Source of the DNA: Streptomyces luteogriseus
GTDB lineage: Bacteria > Actinomycetota > Actinomycetes > Streptomycetales > Streptomycetaceae
Assembly (NCBI RefSeq): GCF_014205055.1
Contig: NZ_JACHMS010000001.1
Coordinates: forward strand, 5,952,001 to 6,016,000
Direction: 5' to 3'
Length of the DNA: 64,000 nucleotides
Made by a program: the position numbers and the translations under genes. The notes beneath the pieces are model-generated. The model was given only the letters and a program-made list of their open reading frames with translations. It made no database searches and had not been told where the DNA came from. This document shows, one piece after another, positions 43,390-51,239 of this stretch; positions within the stretch are counted from its first letter, which is position 1; each line of letters begins with the position of its first letter.

Positions 43390-44865
43390 TCATCCCCAGC
43401 CGGGGACGACCATCACCAGCCAGGCCGCCGCCGGTACGACCGCCACCACAATCCCTCCGTACACCATCAGCTGCCGGAAGAAACGCTCGCGGTCCACGTC
43501 CGGGGCGGCGGCCAGGACGAGTGCGCCGTTCGTGGAGAACGGGCTCACGTCCACGACGGTCGCCGACACGGCGAGCGCGGCGATCATGCCGACCGCGCCG
43601 ATCTCGCCCCGCTCCAGGAACGGCACGGCCAGGGGGATCAGGGCGCCCATGATCCCCACGGAGGAGGCGAACGCGGAGACCAGGGCGCCGATGTAGCAGA
43701 GCAGGACGGCCGCGAGGAGGGGGACACCGATGCCGCCGACGCCCTCGCCGGCCCAGGTGATGGTGCCCATCTCGTCGAGCACGCCGACGTAGGTGAGGAC
43801 GCCGCAGATGAGGAGGACGGTGGGCCAGGCGATCTCGCCGGTCGCCTTGCGGCTGTCCTTGGGCCAGGCGGTGCTGAGGAGGACGGCGAGGGTGATGGCG
43901 GTCAGGCCCGCGTCCAGGTCGAAGACCAGGACGGCGAGGACCAGGGCCAGGAGTGAGGTGAGGGTGGCTGTGCGGGCCGGGGTGAGGCGGGCTTCTTCCG
44001 GGCTCCGGGTGGGAGCGGCTGGGGCCGGGTGGGTCCGCAGCCGGGCGGTGCCAGGTGCCTCCCCCAGGCTCTCGGCTTCGCTCGAGCAGGGGGTACCCCC
44101 ATCGCCCACCCGTACCGCCCCAGCGGTACGACGGCCCGCGGCGGGGGCGGGGGCTGGACTGCCCGCAGTCGGGGCTGGACTGCCCGCTGCCGGGGCTGGA
44201 CTGCCCGCTGCCTCGACGGGGCCGCTGCTTCCGCTGTCGCTTTCGTTCACCGCGCCCCGCGCCCACAGCTTCAGCCCCCCGCACATCACGAACACCACCG
44301 CCGCGATGACCAGGTTCGCCGCGAGCGACGCCAGGAACAGGACGACCTCGTTGCCCGGGAGCTTCTCGCGCTCGACGATGCCGTTGACGATCGAGCCGTA
44401 GATGCTGATCGGGGAGAAGCCGCCGGCCTGGGCGCCGTGGACGACCATCGCGCCCATCAGCAGCGGGCTGATCCCGTACCGCGCGGCGAAGCTCAGGGCG
44501 ATCGGGGCGACGATCGCCACGGCGGCCGGGCTGACCGCGCCGATGGCCGTGAGCGCACCGGTCAGGGCGAACATCACCCAGGGGATCAGCGCCACCCGCC
44601 CCCGCACGAGCCGGACGGCGGCGTGCACCAGCCAGTCGGTGGTGCCGTTGGCGCGGGCGATCGCGAAGAGGTACGTGACGCCCACCAGGACGACGAACAG
44701 GTCGCCGGGGAACCCGGCGAAGATGCCGTCGGCGTCGAGGTCCGCGACCAGCCCCCCGACGGCGAACGCGGCGGCGAAGGCGAGCGCGCCCATGTTGACG
44801 GAACGGGTGGTGGCGATGACGAACACCACGACGAGGACGAGGATCGAGATGAGTTCGGGGGACAT
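43390..44865 (-). CDS. Dicarboxylate (malonate) carrier, MatC/DASS type
   Basis: 491 residues. Two blocks of membrane helices (about residues 1-230 and 295-490) have the DASS pattern: MGALAFAAAFAVGGLVADLD, YLFAIARANGTTDWLV, GAVSPAAVAIVAPIALSFAARYG. A long loop between them (about 215-300) is low-complexity, made of GSPAPAA repeats and an in-frame copy of a Streptomyces intergenic repeat (44051-44100). Start ATG 44865 with GGGAG before it. First gene of the malonate operon; the palindrome at 44902-44940 lies just upstream. Confidence 0.87.
   Translation of the reverse strand: MSPELISILVLVVVFVIATTRSVNMGALAFAAAFAVGGLVADLDADGIFAGFPGDLFVVLVGVTYLFAIARANGTTDWLVHAAVRLVRGRVALIPWVMFALTGALTAIGAVSPAAVAIVAPIALSFAARYGISPLLMGAMVVHGAQAGGFSPISIYGSIVNGIVEREKLPGNEVVLFLASLAANLVIAAVVFVMCGGLKLWARGAVNESDSGSSGPVEAAGSPAPAAGSPAPTAGSPAPAPAAGRRTAGAVRVGDGGTPCSSEAESLGEAPGTARLRTHPAPAAPTRSPEEARLTPARTATLTSLLALVLAVLVFDLDAGLTAITLAVLLSTAWPKDSRKATGEIAWPTVLLICGVLTYVGVLDEMGTITWAGEGVGGIGVPLLAAVLLCYIGALVSAFASSVGIMGALIPLAVPFLERGEIGAVGMIAALAVSATVVDVSPFSTNGALVLAAAPDVDRERFFRQLMVYGGIVVAVVPAAAWLVMVVPGWG
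44051..44100. repeat. Streptomyces GGGGGTACCCCC-type intergenic repeat, here inside a gene
   Basis: On the minus strand it starts GGGGGTACCCCCTGCTCGAG and continues through a GAAGCCGAGAG core to GGGGGAGGCACCT. This motif is common between Streptomyces genes. Here it is in frame and encodes GGTPCSSEAESLGEAPG in the carrier's loop. Confidence 0.75.
44150..44212. repeat. Three 21-bp tandem repeats inside the carrier gene
   Basis: Three units (44150-44170, 44171-44191, 44192-44212) each begin GGGGCTGGACTGCCCGC. They encode the seven-residue GSPAPAA/GSPAPTA repeats in the central loop. Being a multiple of 3, unit gain or loss would keep the frame. Confidence 0.9.
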
Positions 44866-44901
44866 ACGGGCTCCCGTCGTTGGGCCCCGGAGCGGCTGGG
44901 C

Positions 44902-44940
44902 GCACCTCCAGTGGACGAGTGGCTGAGCCACTTGAGGTGC
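44902..44940. promoter_or_regulatory. Candidate GntR operator 1 (carrier side)
   Basis: A perfect palindrome, AGTGGCT-G-AGCCACT (44918-44932), lies inside a larger inverted repeat whose arms GCACCTCCAGTGG (44902-44914) and CCACTTGAGGTGC (44928-44940) match at 12 of 13 positions. It is 37 bp from the carrier start. Confidence 0.7.
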
Positions 44941-44994
44941 GTTGGTCGAACAGCGTGGGGGCGGGCCGGGCGCCCGTCAAGGGGGTGGGCGAGA

Positions 44995-45009
44995 ATTGGC
45001 TCAGCCACT
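44995..45009. promoter_or_regulatory. Candidate GntR operator 2 (regulator side)
   Basis: ATTGGCT-C-AGCCACT repeats the site at 44918-44932 with one arm base changed. The centres are 77 bp apart. It ends 23 bp before the predicted gntR -10 element, next to or over the -35 region. Confidence 0.7.
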
Positions 45010-45032
45010 CCGCCACTGTGCAGGGCCGGTGT

Positions 45033-45038
45033 TACGCT
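45033..45038 (+). promoter_or_regulatory. -10 element (TACGCT) of the GntR gene
   Basis: TACGCT fits TANNNT, 20 bp before the GTG at 45059, leaving room for the strong GGGGGAG ribosome-binding site. The -35 region is poor, consistent with a regulated promoter. Confidence 0.45.
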
Positions 45039-45058
45039 CCCGGCGAGAGGGGGAGCCC

Positions 45059-45766
45059 GTGACCGACGCCCTGCGCCCCATGACGAAACAGCGCCTCTAC
45101 GAACAGGTGCTGGAGCGGCTGCGCCAGTACGTCGCCGAGGGCGGTCTGCGGGCCGGTGACCGGCTGCCGCCCGAGCGGGATCTCGCCCAGCGGCTCGGGG
45201 TCAGCCGGGCCTCGGTGAAGCAGGCGATCGTGGTGCTGGAGGTCCAGGGCCTGGTGGAGGCCCGGCACGGCGGGGGCACCTACCTCGTGCGGGACAGCCT
45301 CGACACCGAACCGGTCGAGCGGATGGTCGAACGCCGCCGGCGCCTTCCCGACGTCCTGGAGGCGCGGGAGGCGCTGGAGACGAAGCTCGCGGAGCTGGCC
45401 GCCGAGCGGCGCACCGAGGACGACCTGGCGGCGATGCGCTCGGCGCTCGGCGTGATGACCGAGGAGATCGAGGCGGGCGGCCACGGCGTCGAGGGCGACC
45501 GGCTGTTCCACGCGGCCGTGACGGCGGCCGCACACAGCAGTCTGCTCGCCGAGTTCATGCGCTCCATCGCCGAGCAGATCGCCGAGAGCCGCACCGAGTC
45601 GCTGCGCCAGCCCGGCCGGCCGTCCCGCTCCCTCTCCCAGCACCGGGCGATCCTCGACGCGATCGCCGCCGGGCAGCCCCGGCAGGCCGCCGCGGCCATG
45701 CGGCGCCACGTCCGCACGGTGGCGAAGGTGCGGCTGCTGGACTGGGAGCCGGAGGAAGAGAGCTAG
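45059..45766 (+). CDS. GntR-family (FadR type) regulator of the malonate locus
   Basis: 235 residues. The winged helix is LPPERDLAQRLGVSRASVKQAIVVLEVQGLVEARHGGGTYL. The C-terminal FCD domain (LEAREALETKLAELAAERR, DRLFHAAVTAAAHS, SQHRAILDAIAAGQPRQAAAAMRRH) has the metal-ligand His residues of this class. Divergent from the carrier-matB operon with two similar palindromes between, so it probably represses both ways and is released by malonate or an acyl-CoA (inferred). GTG start with GGGGGAG. Confidence 0.92.
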   Translation: MTDALRPMTKQRLYEQVLERLRQYVAEGGLRAGDRLPPERDLAQRLGVSRASVKQAIVVLEVQGLVEARHGGGTYLVRDSLDTEPVERMVERRRRLPDVLEAREALETKLAELAAERRTEDDLAAMRSALGVMTEEIEAGGHGVEGDRLFHAAVTAAAHSSLLAEFMRSIAEQIAESRTESLRQPGRPSRSLSQHRAILDAIAAGQPRQAAAAMRRHVRTVAKVRLLDWEPEEES

Positions 45767-45781
45767 ACCCGGGGCGGGAGG

Positions 45782-46069
45782 TCAGCCGGTCGATGCCACG
45801 TAGTGACGGTGTGCCGGTGAGAACCGCACCTCGGGCTGCCCGGCGAGTCCGACCTCCTGCACGGCCGGGGCGAGACGCGTGGCGAAGAACTGCCGGAAGT
45901 CCTCTTCGGCGTTCCACACGTCGGTGACGTGCATGGCGCCAGGCTCGAACCACGCCGCGTGCAGGACCAGACCGTCCGGCACCTGCTCCTCCCAGCGCAC
46001 CGCCGCCAGCATCGCGTCGTACTGCTCGGGAGTCACCCCGGCCCAGCGCAGGGACAGCACCACAGCCAT
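45782..46069 (-). CDS. Small dimeric alpha/beta-barrel-like protein, function unknown
   Basis: 95 residues (MAVVLSLRWAGVTPEQYDAM, HVTDVWNAEEDFRQFFATRL, then RFSPAHRHYVAS). The pattern of a strand, a helix and a DVWxSxEDF segment resembles the ABM-like ferredoxin fold family of small monooxygenase-like proteins. No catalytic residue can be named. AAGGA lies before the ATG. It converges on the GntR gene with a 15-bp gap. Confidence 0.7.
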   Translation of the reverse strand: MAVVLSLRWAGVTPEQYDAMLAAVRWEEQVPDGLVLHAAWFEPGAMHVTDVWNAEEDFRQFFATRLAPAVQEVGLAGQPEVRFSPAHRHYVASTG

Positions 46070-46152
46070 GGGAAGGTCCTTCCTCTGTTCGGTGTCTGCG
46101 CTCAGTAGACCGGCCGGGGGCGCCCGCGGCCCGTGGTCCTGGGCCGTCCGGG

Positions 46153-46307
46153 TCAGCCCTCCACCCCGTCCGCCACCACACAGCCGACGTTGTCCGGCCC
46201 GCCCGACGCGTTCGCCGCCGCGACCAGGGCCTGAACGGTCTCGTCCGGGGACGCGGGCGCGACGAGGAGTTCCCGGACGCGGTGCTCGGGAACGACGCCA
46301 GGTGAAG
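46153..46307 (-). pseudogene. Remnant of a PP2C-type protein phosphatase (C-terminus)
   Basis: The minus strand reads GVVPEHRVRELLVAPASPDE, then VQALVAAANASGGPDNVGCV and VADGVEG before a TGA at 46153-46155. SGGPDNVGCVVAD is the last metal-binding motif of PP2C/Stp Ser/Thr phosphatases. Only about 50 codons are open; an in-frame stop precedes them, and the other 180 or so residues are absent. The ATP-grasp gene now starts 85 bp away. Confidence 0.75.
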
Positions 46308-46392
46308 GTCAAACGGGGTGTCGCGGTTCCGGACGGGATTGTTAGCCTGCGACGGACATCGCATCGATCGCCTGTACGAGGATGGAGTCGCC

Positions 46393-47271
46393 GTGGCCGG
46401 CACCCCGCGCATCGCCGTCGTCACCTACGACCCCCGCGGCGAGGAGCACAAGGACCGGGACCTGCCGGTGCTGGTGGCGGCGTTGCGGGAGGCCGGGGCC
46501 GATGCCGTCGCCGTCCCCTGGGACGACCCCGCGGCCGACTGGGCCGCCTTCGATCTCGCCCTCATCCGCTCCACCTGGGACTACAGCTGGCGCGCCGACG
46601 AGTTCACGGCGTGGGCCGAGCGGTGCGGGAAGGCGACGCGGCTCGCCAACCCGCTCGGCGTCGTGCGGTGGAACGCCGACAAGCGCTACCTCGGGCAGCT
46701 CGCCGAGGCCGGAGTGCCCACCGTGCCCACCCGGTACTTCGCGCCCGGCGACCCCGTCGAGCTGCCCGCCGACCGCGAGTTCGTCGTGAAGCCCGCCTCC
46801 GGGGCCGGCGCCCGCTACGCCGCCCGCCACCCGGCCGGGGAACGCGACGCCGCCGTACGGCAGGCCGAGCGCATGCACGCCGAGGGGTTCACCGTCATGG
46901 TGCAGCCCTACCTGAGCAGCATCGACACGCACGGCGAGCGGGCCCTGCAGTTCTTCGGCGGACGTCTGCTGCACGCCAGTGTCAAGGGCGCCGTCCTCGC
47001 GCCGGGCACGCCGTACGACGCCGACAAGGTCGCCCACCCCGACCTGCGCCGCTGGGAGCCGACCGCCGCCGAACTGACCGTCGCCGAGCAGGCGCTGGCC
47101 GCCGTGCCCGTGGACGCGGAGCTGCTGTACGCGCGCGTGGACCTTGTCACCGGGCCGGACGGCGAGCCGTGCGTGATGGAACTGGAGCTGATCGAGCCGA
47201 ACCTGTTCCTCGCTCTGCACCCGGACTCCGTGCCGAGGGTGGTGGAGGCGGTGCTGGCCGCCACCGGCTGA
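46393..47271 (+). CDS. ATP-grasp domain protein (RimK/DcsG-like)
   Basis: 292 residues. The N-terminal part begins RIAVVTYDPRGEEHKDRDLP and has ALIRSTWDYSWRADEF. The ATP-binding Lys is in FVVKPASGAGARYAARH, and the metal ligands in CVMELELIEPNLFL (Glu-x-Asn). ATP-grasp ligases join a carboxylate to an amine or thiol through an acyl phosphate. It resembles the group containing the cycloserine enzyme DcsG, but no other such genes are here. GTG 46393 (GGAG before it) is chosen over an ATG at 46318. Confidence 0.85.
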   Translation: MAGTPRIAVVTYDPRGEEHKDRDLPVLVAALREAGADAVAVPWDDPAADWAAFDLALIRSTWDYSWRADEFTAWAERCGKATRLANPLGVVRWNADKRYLGQLAEAGVPTVPTRYFAPGDPVELPADREFVVKPASGAGARYAARHPAGERDAAVRQAERMHAEGFTVMVQPYLSSIDTHGERALQFFGGRLLHASVKGAVLAPGTPYDADKVAHPDLRRWEPTAAELTVAEQALAAVPVDAELLYARVDLVTGPDGEPCVMELELIEPNLFLALHPDSVPRVVEAVLAATG

Positions 47272-47327
47272 GCACCGTGCGCGGGGCATACGCCCCCGGA
47301 TGAGGCTTTTGGTGTAGTGCTACCACC

Positions 47328-48701
47328 ATGCCCCCCGAGCAACGGACCTGGGCACCGCTGCTCGCGGTGTGCGCCGGGTACTTCATGGTGATCCTGGACG
47401 TGACGGTGATCAACGTCGCCGTGCCGGTGGTCGGGCGGGAGCTCTCGGCCTCGCTCACCGGCATCCAGTGGATCACCGACGGCTACACCCTGGTCTTCGC
47501 CGGGTTCCTGCTGACGGGCGGGGCGCTGGGGGACCGGCTGGGCAACCGGCGGGTGTTCTGCTGGGGTGTGGCCGTGTTCACGGCGGCCTCGGCGGCCTGC
47601 GCGCTCGCACCCGGCACGCCCTTCCTCGTGGTGGCCCGGCTGGTGGAGGGGCTCGGCGCGGCGCTGATCGTGCCCGGTTCGCTGGCCCTGCTCCAGCAGG
47701 CCTACCCGGAACCGGACGTCCGCTCGCGGGCCTTCGGACTGTGGGGGGCGATGGCGGGCATCGCGGCCTCCGCCGGGCCCCTGCTGGGCGGGCTGCTCGT
47801 CTCCACGGTGGGGTGGCGCTGGGTGTTCCTCATCAACCTGCCCGTCGGCGCCGCCTGCCTGGCGCTCACCCTGCGGCACATGGCCCGCTCACCCCGGCGC
47901 GCCGACCGGGCCCTGGACTGGCCCGCGCAGGTCGCCGTCGTAGCCGCGGTCGCCCTGCTGACCGCGGGGCTCAACGAGGCCGGGCGGCGCGGCTGGTCCG
48001 ACCCGGCCGTGCTCGCCGGCCTGGGCCTGGCCGCACTGTCCGCCGTCGCCTTCGCCCTGCGCGAGCGGCTGGCCCGGTCCCCGGCCCTCCCGCTGGTCCT
48101 GCTGCGCTCCCGCGCGATGAGCGGCGGCGCCGCCATCGGCCTGCTGTTCAACTTCGGCTTCTACGGCATGGTGTTCACCGCCAGCCTGGAGTTCCAGCAC
48201 CAGCGCGGCTACAGCCCCCTCGGCACCGGCCTGGCGCTGTTCCCGGCGGTGGCGATGACCATGTTCGCCTCGGTGCTGTCCGCCCGGCTGTCCCGCCGTA
48301 CCGGCGACCGCCCCCTGGTGGTCTCGGGCATGCTCCTGGCCGCCCTGGGACTGGCCGGCTGGGCCGCGGCGGGCGCCGACCCCGCCTACGGGCTCCTGGT
48401 GCTCCCGATGATGGCCGCCGGCTTCGGCACGTCCTTCGCCCTCACCGGCTCCACCGCCACCGTGATGGGAGCCGCGCCCCCGGCCTACTCGGGCGCCGCC
48501 TCCGCCCTGTTCAACACCACCCGCCAGGTCGGCAGCGCCACCGGCGTCGCGCTCGGCGGCAGCCTCCTCGCCTCGGCCGCGAACTACGGCACCGGCATCC
48601 GGACCAGCATGGGCATCGGGGCCGTCGCCTATCTGGGCGCGGCGGTCCTCGCGTGGTGGTGCGTACCGGCGAGGGCCCGCCGCCCTCCAGGAGTCACGTA
48701 G
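47328..48701 (+). CDS. MFS drug/proton antiporter, DHA2 (14-helix) type
   Basis: 457 residues. The helix 1 motif LDVTVINVAVPVVGRELSAS and motif A GGALGDRLGNRRVFCWG are typical of EmrB/QacA exporters, as is motif C (AGPLLGGLLVSTVGWRWVF). Fourteen hydrophobic segments can be counted. It begins 56 bp after the ATP-grasp gene on the same strand, so it may export that enzyme's product. Its last 8 bases overlap the end of the converging gene. Confidence 0.92.
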   Translation: MPPEQRTWAPLLAVCAGYFMVILDVTVINVAVPVVGRELSASLTGIQWITDGYTLVFAGFLLTGGALGDRLGNRRVFCWGVAVFTAASAACALAPGTPFLVVARLVEGLGAALIVPGSLALLQQAYPEPDVRSRAFGLWGAMAGIAASAGPLLGGLLVSTVGWRWVFLINLPVGAACLALTLRHMARSPRRADRALDWPAQVAVVAAVALLTAGLNEAGRRGWSDPAVLAGLGLAALSAVAFALRERLARSPALPLVLLRSRAMSGGAAIGLLFNFGFYGMVFTASLEFQHQRGYSPLGTGLALFPAVAMTMFASVLSARLSRRTGDRPLVVSGMLLAALGLAGWAAAGADPAYGLLVLPMMAAGFGTSFALTGSTATVMGAAPPAYSGAASALFNTTRQVGSATGVALGGSLLASAANYGTGIRTSMGIGAVAYLGAAVLAWWCVPARARRPPGVT

Positions 48702-49311
48702 CTCGGACCCGGCCGCCGGTGACGGCCACCCGCTGCACCAGCCCCCAGGTGAACTCCGCGACGGCCTCCCGCCGCACCCCCTGGGCGTCCGGCGCGGTGA
48801 AGGCCAGCCCCCACCGGGTCGGAGCCGAGCCCTCCAGGGGACGCGCCGGGGCGAAGGCCCGGGCCGCCTCGTCGACGGTGCAGGACCAGGGAGTGAGATC
48901 GTCGAGCGTGTTCAGCTCCGGCCCCGGGGCGCCGGGGGCGCGGACCAGCCACTCGTTCCACACCGCGCGGTTCGGGGCGGTCAGCACCTCGAAGCGCAAG
49001 GAGGGCCAGAGGGGCACCGGCCACAGCCAGGCCTCGCAGTCGAGATCACCGATCCGGCGCGGCGTACGGGACTCGGGGTCGCCCAGCACCTGCCGGTAGC
49101 GGGACAGGGGCGCCCGCGAGCGCGGCGAGCGGACCATGGCCTGCCAGCGCTTGTTCGCCTCGCGCATGTCCGCGATCGACACCCCCAGCGCTTGGCGGGC
49201 GTCCTCCACGAGCCCGGGGTTGTGGTCGGCCATGCGGCGCAGCAGCACCAGCTGGAAGTCGAGCGGGGTGAAGGGGCTAGCGGGGTGCTTTCCGGAGGGC
49301 ATGGGACCCAT
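48694..49311 (-). CDS. Protein of unknown function, 205 residues
   Basis: I do not recognise the family. The N-terminus has FTPLDFQLVLLRRMADHNPG and a helical stretch (VEDARQALGVSIADMREANKRWQAM). A central part (PLWPSLRFEVLTAPNRAVWNEWL) and a C-terminal beta-rich part (RWGLAFTAPDAQGVRREAVA) suggest a globular cytoplasmic protein. It has no membrane segment or signal. It overlaps the FkbM gene by 35 bp, or 26 bp if it starts at the ATG at 49302. Codon bias is normal. Confidence 0.75.
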   Translation of the reverse strand: MGPMPSGKHPASPFTPLDFQLVLLRRMADHNPGLVEDARQALGVSIADMREANKRWQAMVRSPRSRAPLSRYRQVLGDPESRTPRRIGDLDCEAWLWPVPLWPSLRFEVLTAPNRAVWNEWLVRAPGAPGPELNTLDDLTPWSCTVDEAARAFAPARPLEGSAPTRWGLAFTAPDAQGVRREAVAEFTWGLVQRVAVTGGRVRAT

Positions 49312-50104
49312 GGTCGCCCACCGGTGTGCTGCCGGGGCGGCGGCCGTCGGGCAGGAACAGGACGGAGTTGACGTAGCGCGGGCCCCGCAGGAGCGGGGAG
49401 GGCAGGACGCGGCGGAGCAGGCCGTGGGAGACGACGTAGGACGCGCGGGCCTGGTGGTCCTCCAGCGGGAACTTCACCAGCGGGACCCAGGTGTCGCCGG
49501 GCAGCACCCAGCCGTCGTAGCCCAGCAGCGACAGGTAGGTCACGACCGGTGCGATCGGCTGGATGCGGGACTCCAGTTCCACGAACAGGGCCGGCCGGTC
49601 ACGGGCCAGCAGGCCCGTCGCCCCGCGCAGCACCGCCGGCTCGTTGCCGTCCACGTCGATCTTGATGAAGCCGACGTCGCGCAGGCCCAGTTCGTCCAGC
49701 GTGACACAGGGGACGTCCAGCGCCCGGCCGTGGATGTCGCGCCGGACCAGCGAGGACACGCCCCGGTCGCCCGAGTCGTCCGACGGCAGCCACAGGCGGG
49801 CGATGCCCGGCCGGTCCGAGGCCGCCGCCCGGATCACGCGGACGTTCGGCGGCGCGGCGTCGGCCAGCAGCCGGGCCAGATGGGGCACCGGCTCCACCGT
49901 CACGACCCGCTCGGCGAGGCCGGACAGGCGGTGCGTCCAGGGTCCGTACCAGCCGCCGACGTCCACCGCCGTGCGCAGGTCCGGGGGGCACAGCTCGGCG
50001 AGCCGGGCCAGCTCCGGTTCGAACCGGGGGTAGAGCGCCCGGGCCGTCGCGGCCACCAGACGGGTGGGCAGCAGAGGGGCGATGCGGGCCGCCAGGCTGG
50101 TCAC
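49277..50104 (-). CDS. FkbM-family methyltransferase
   Basis: 275 residues. The SAM site is TAVDVGGWYGPWTHRLS (residues 45-61) with VTVEPVPHLARLL as strand 2. The FkbM signature is CVTLDELGLRDVGFIKIDVDGNEPAVLRGA. FkbM enzymes O-methylate sugars and polyketides. The GTG start overlaps the Trm112-like stop (GTGA). Likely last or second-last gene of the surface-glycan operon, methylating the glycan (inferred). Confidence 0.9.
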   Translation of the reverse strand: MTSLAARIAPLLPTRLVAATARALYPRFEPELARLAELCPPDLRTAVDVGGWYGPWTHRLSGLAERVVTVEPVPHLARLLADAAPPNVRVIRAAASDRPGIARLWLPSDDSGDRGVSSLVRRDIHGRALDVPCVTLDELGLRDVGFIKIDVDGNEPAVLRGATGLLARDRPALFVELESRIQPIAPVVTYLSLLGYDGWVLPGDTWVPLVKFPLEDHQARASYVVSHGLLRRVLPSPLLRGPRYVNSVLFLPDGRRPGSTPVGDHGSHALRKAPR

Positions 50105-50322
50105 GGTGCCATCCTCTTCAGCAGTTCCTCGTGCTCGTCGTCCGGCACCTGCTCTCCCGAGGACGGCAGCAGCTGCGGAATGCCGTCGGTGATCGGGTAA
50201 CGCCGTTGCAGACGCGGGTTGTACAGCGCCTCCTCCCGCCCGGCCTCCTCGGCGAGCAGATGCAGCGGCCCCTTGTCGAGCGGGCAGGCCAGGATCTTCA
50301 GCAGCGGGTCGTCGGGCTTCAT
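50101..50322 (-). CDS. Trm112-like small protein
   Basis: 73 residues: MKPDDPLLKILACPLDKGPL, then NPRLQRRYPITDGIPQLLP, the Trm112/YcaR pattern. The first zinc-knuckle Cys is present (CPLD), but the second, normally in CPxC, is Asp, and there is no later pair. So zinc binding is unlikely. Trm112 proteins stabilise methyltransferases; three are coded nearby. Both ends overlap neighbours: ATGA upstream, GTGA downstream. Confidence 0.85.
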   Translation of the reverse strand: MKPDDPLLKILACPLDKGPLHLLAEEAGREEALYNPRLQRRYPITDGIPQLLPSSGEQVPDDEHEELLKRMAP

Positions 50323-51236
50323 GGGGATGCGAGCTCCTTGGCGGGTGGGGAGGGTCGGGGAGCGGTGTCGTGCTTGGGCATGGTCAGCAGCACGGCCACC
50401 GCCAGGGCCGTGCCCGCCACCCGCAGCGCGAGCCGCAACGGCTCGTCCGGCAGGGCCTCGCCGAACGACAGCGTGCCGAGCACCGCCGTGAACAGACTGG
50501 TCACGGTCGTGCACACCGGCACGATCAGCGAGGCCCGGCAGCGCTGCAGCGCCGCCTGCGACATCACCAGGCCGAACACACCGGTGAACAGCAGCAGGTA
50601 CGGATAGGGGGAGCTCAGCAGGGCCGGCACCGCGCCGCTGATGCCGTGGGTGGTCAGCCGGCTGGAGACGCCCTTGATGGCCAGCGAGCTCACCCCGTAG
50701 AGCAGGCCCACGGCCACGCCGTACTCGACGCCGGTCGTCGGCCGCCGGTGCCGGTTGCGGGTGCGCCGCTCGGCGGAGGCGTACAGCCATACCCCGGCCG
50801 CCAGCGACGGCACGCACACCAGCAGGATCAGCTGGTAGGGCGCGTCGTGGCCGACGGTGTCCGACCCTTCCCGCAGCGACAGCACCACCATCAGCAGCGC
50901 CAGCAGGATCGCGCCCAGCGCGTACCGCTCCCGGCCGGACGTCTCCTCCCCGAGCAGCCGCGCCGACAGCAGCACCAGCAGCACCAGGCCGGAGACGAAG
51001 ATGCCCTGGGCGGCGGCGATCGGCAGGGTGCGGTAGACGACGAGCTGCGCGGCGAAACCGGCCGCGAGGGCGAGGGACCCGCCGATCCACAGGGGGCTGC
51101 CGAGGACGAGGCGCAGCAGCCGGGCCGGTTGCCGGATGCTCACCTCGGGGAGAGAGGTGAGCGCCCGCTTCTCCAGCACGAAGCCCACGCTGTAGAGGGT
51201 GTTCGCCAGCAGGGCCGCGGCCACTCCCCACCACAT
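50319..51236 (-). CDS. DMT-superfamily (EamA-like) membrane transporter
   Basis: 305 residues with nine to ten membrane helices. It begins MWWGVAAALLANTLYSVGFV and has ASLIVPVCTTVTSLFTAVLG near the end. This two-repeat layout occurs in nucleotide-sugar and lipid-linked sugar transporters. It may be a flippase or exporter for the locus (inferred). The stop overlaps the Trm112-like start. Confidence 0.85.
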   Translation of the reverse strand: MWWGVAAALLANTLYSVGFVLEKRALTSLPEVSIRQPARLLRLVLGSPLWIGGSLALAAGFAAQLVVYRTLPIAAAQGIFVSGLVLLVLLSARLLGEETSGRERYALGAILLALLMVVLSLREGSDTVGHDAPYQLILLVCVPSLAAGVWLYASAERRTRNRHRRPTTGVEYGVAVGLLYGVSSLAIKGVSSRLTTHGISGAVPALLSSPYPYLLLFTGVFGLVMSQAALQRCRASLIVPVCTTVTSLFTAVLGTLSFGEALPDEPLRLALRVAGTALAVAVLLTMPKHDTAPRPSPPAKELASP

Positions 51237-51239
51237 GGG

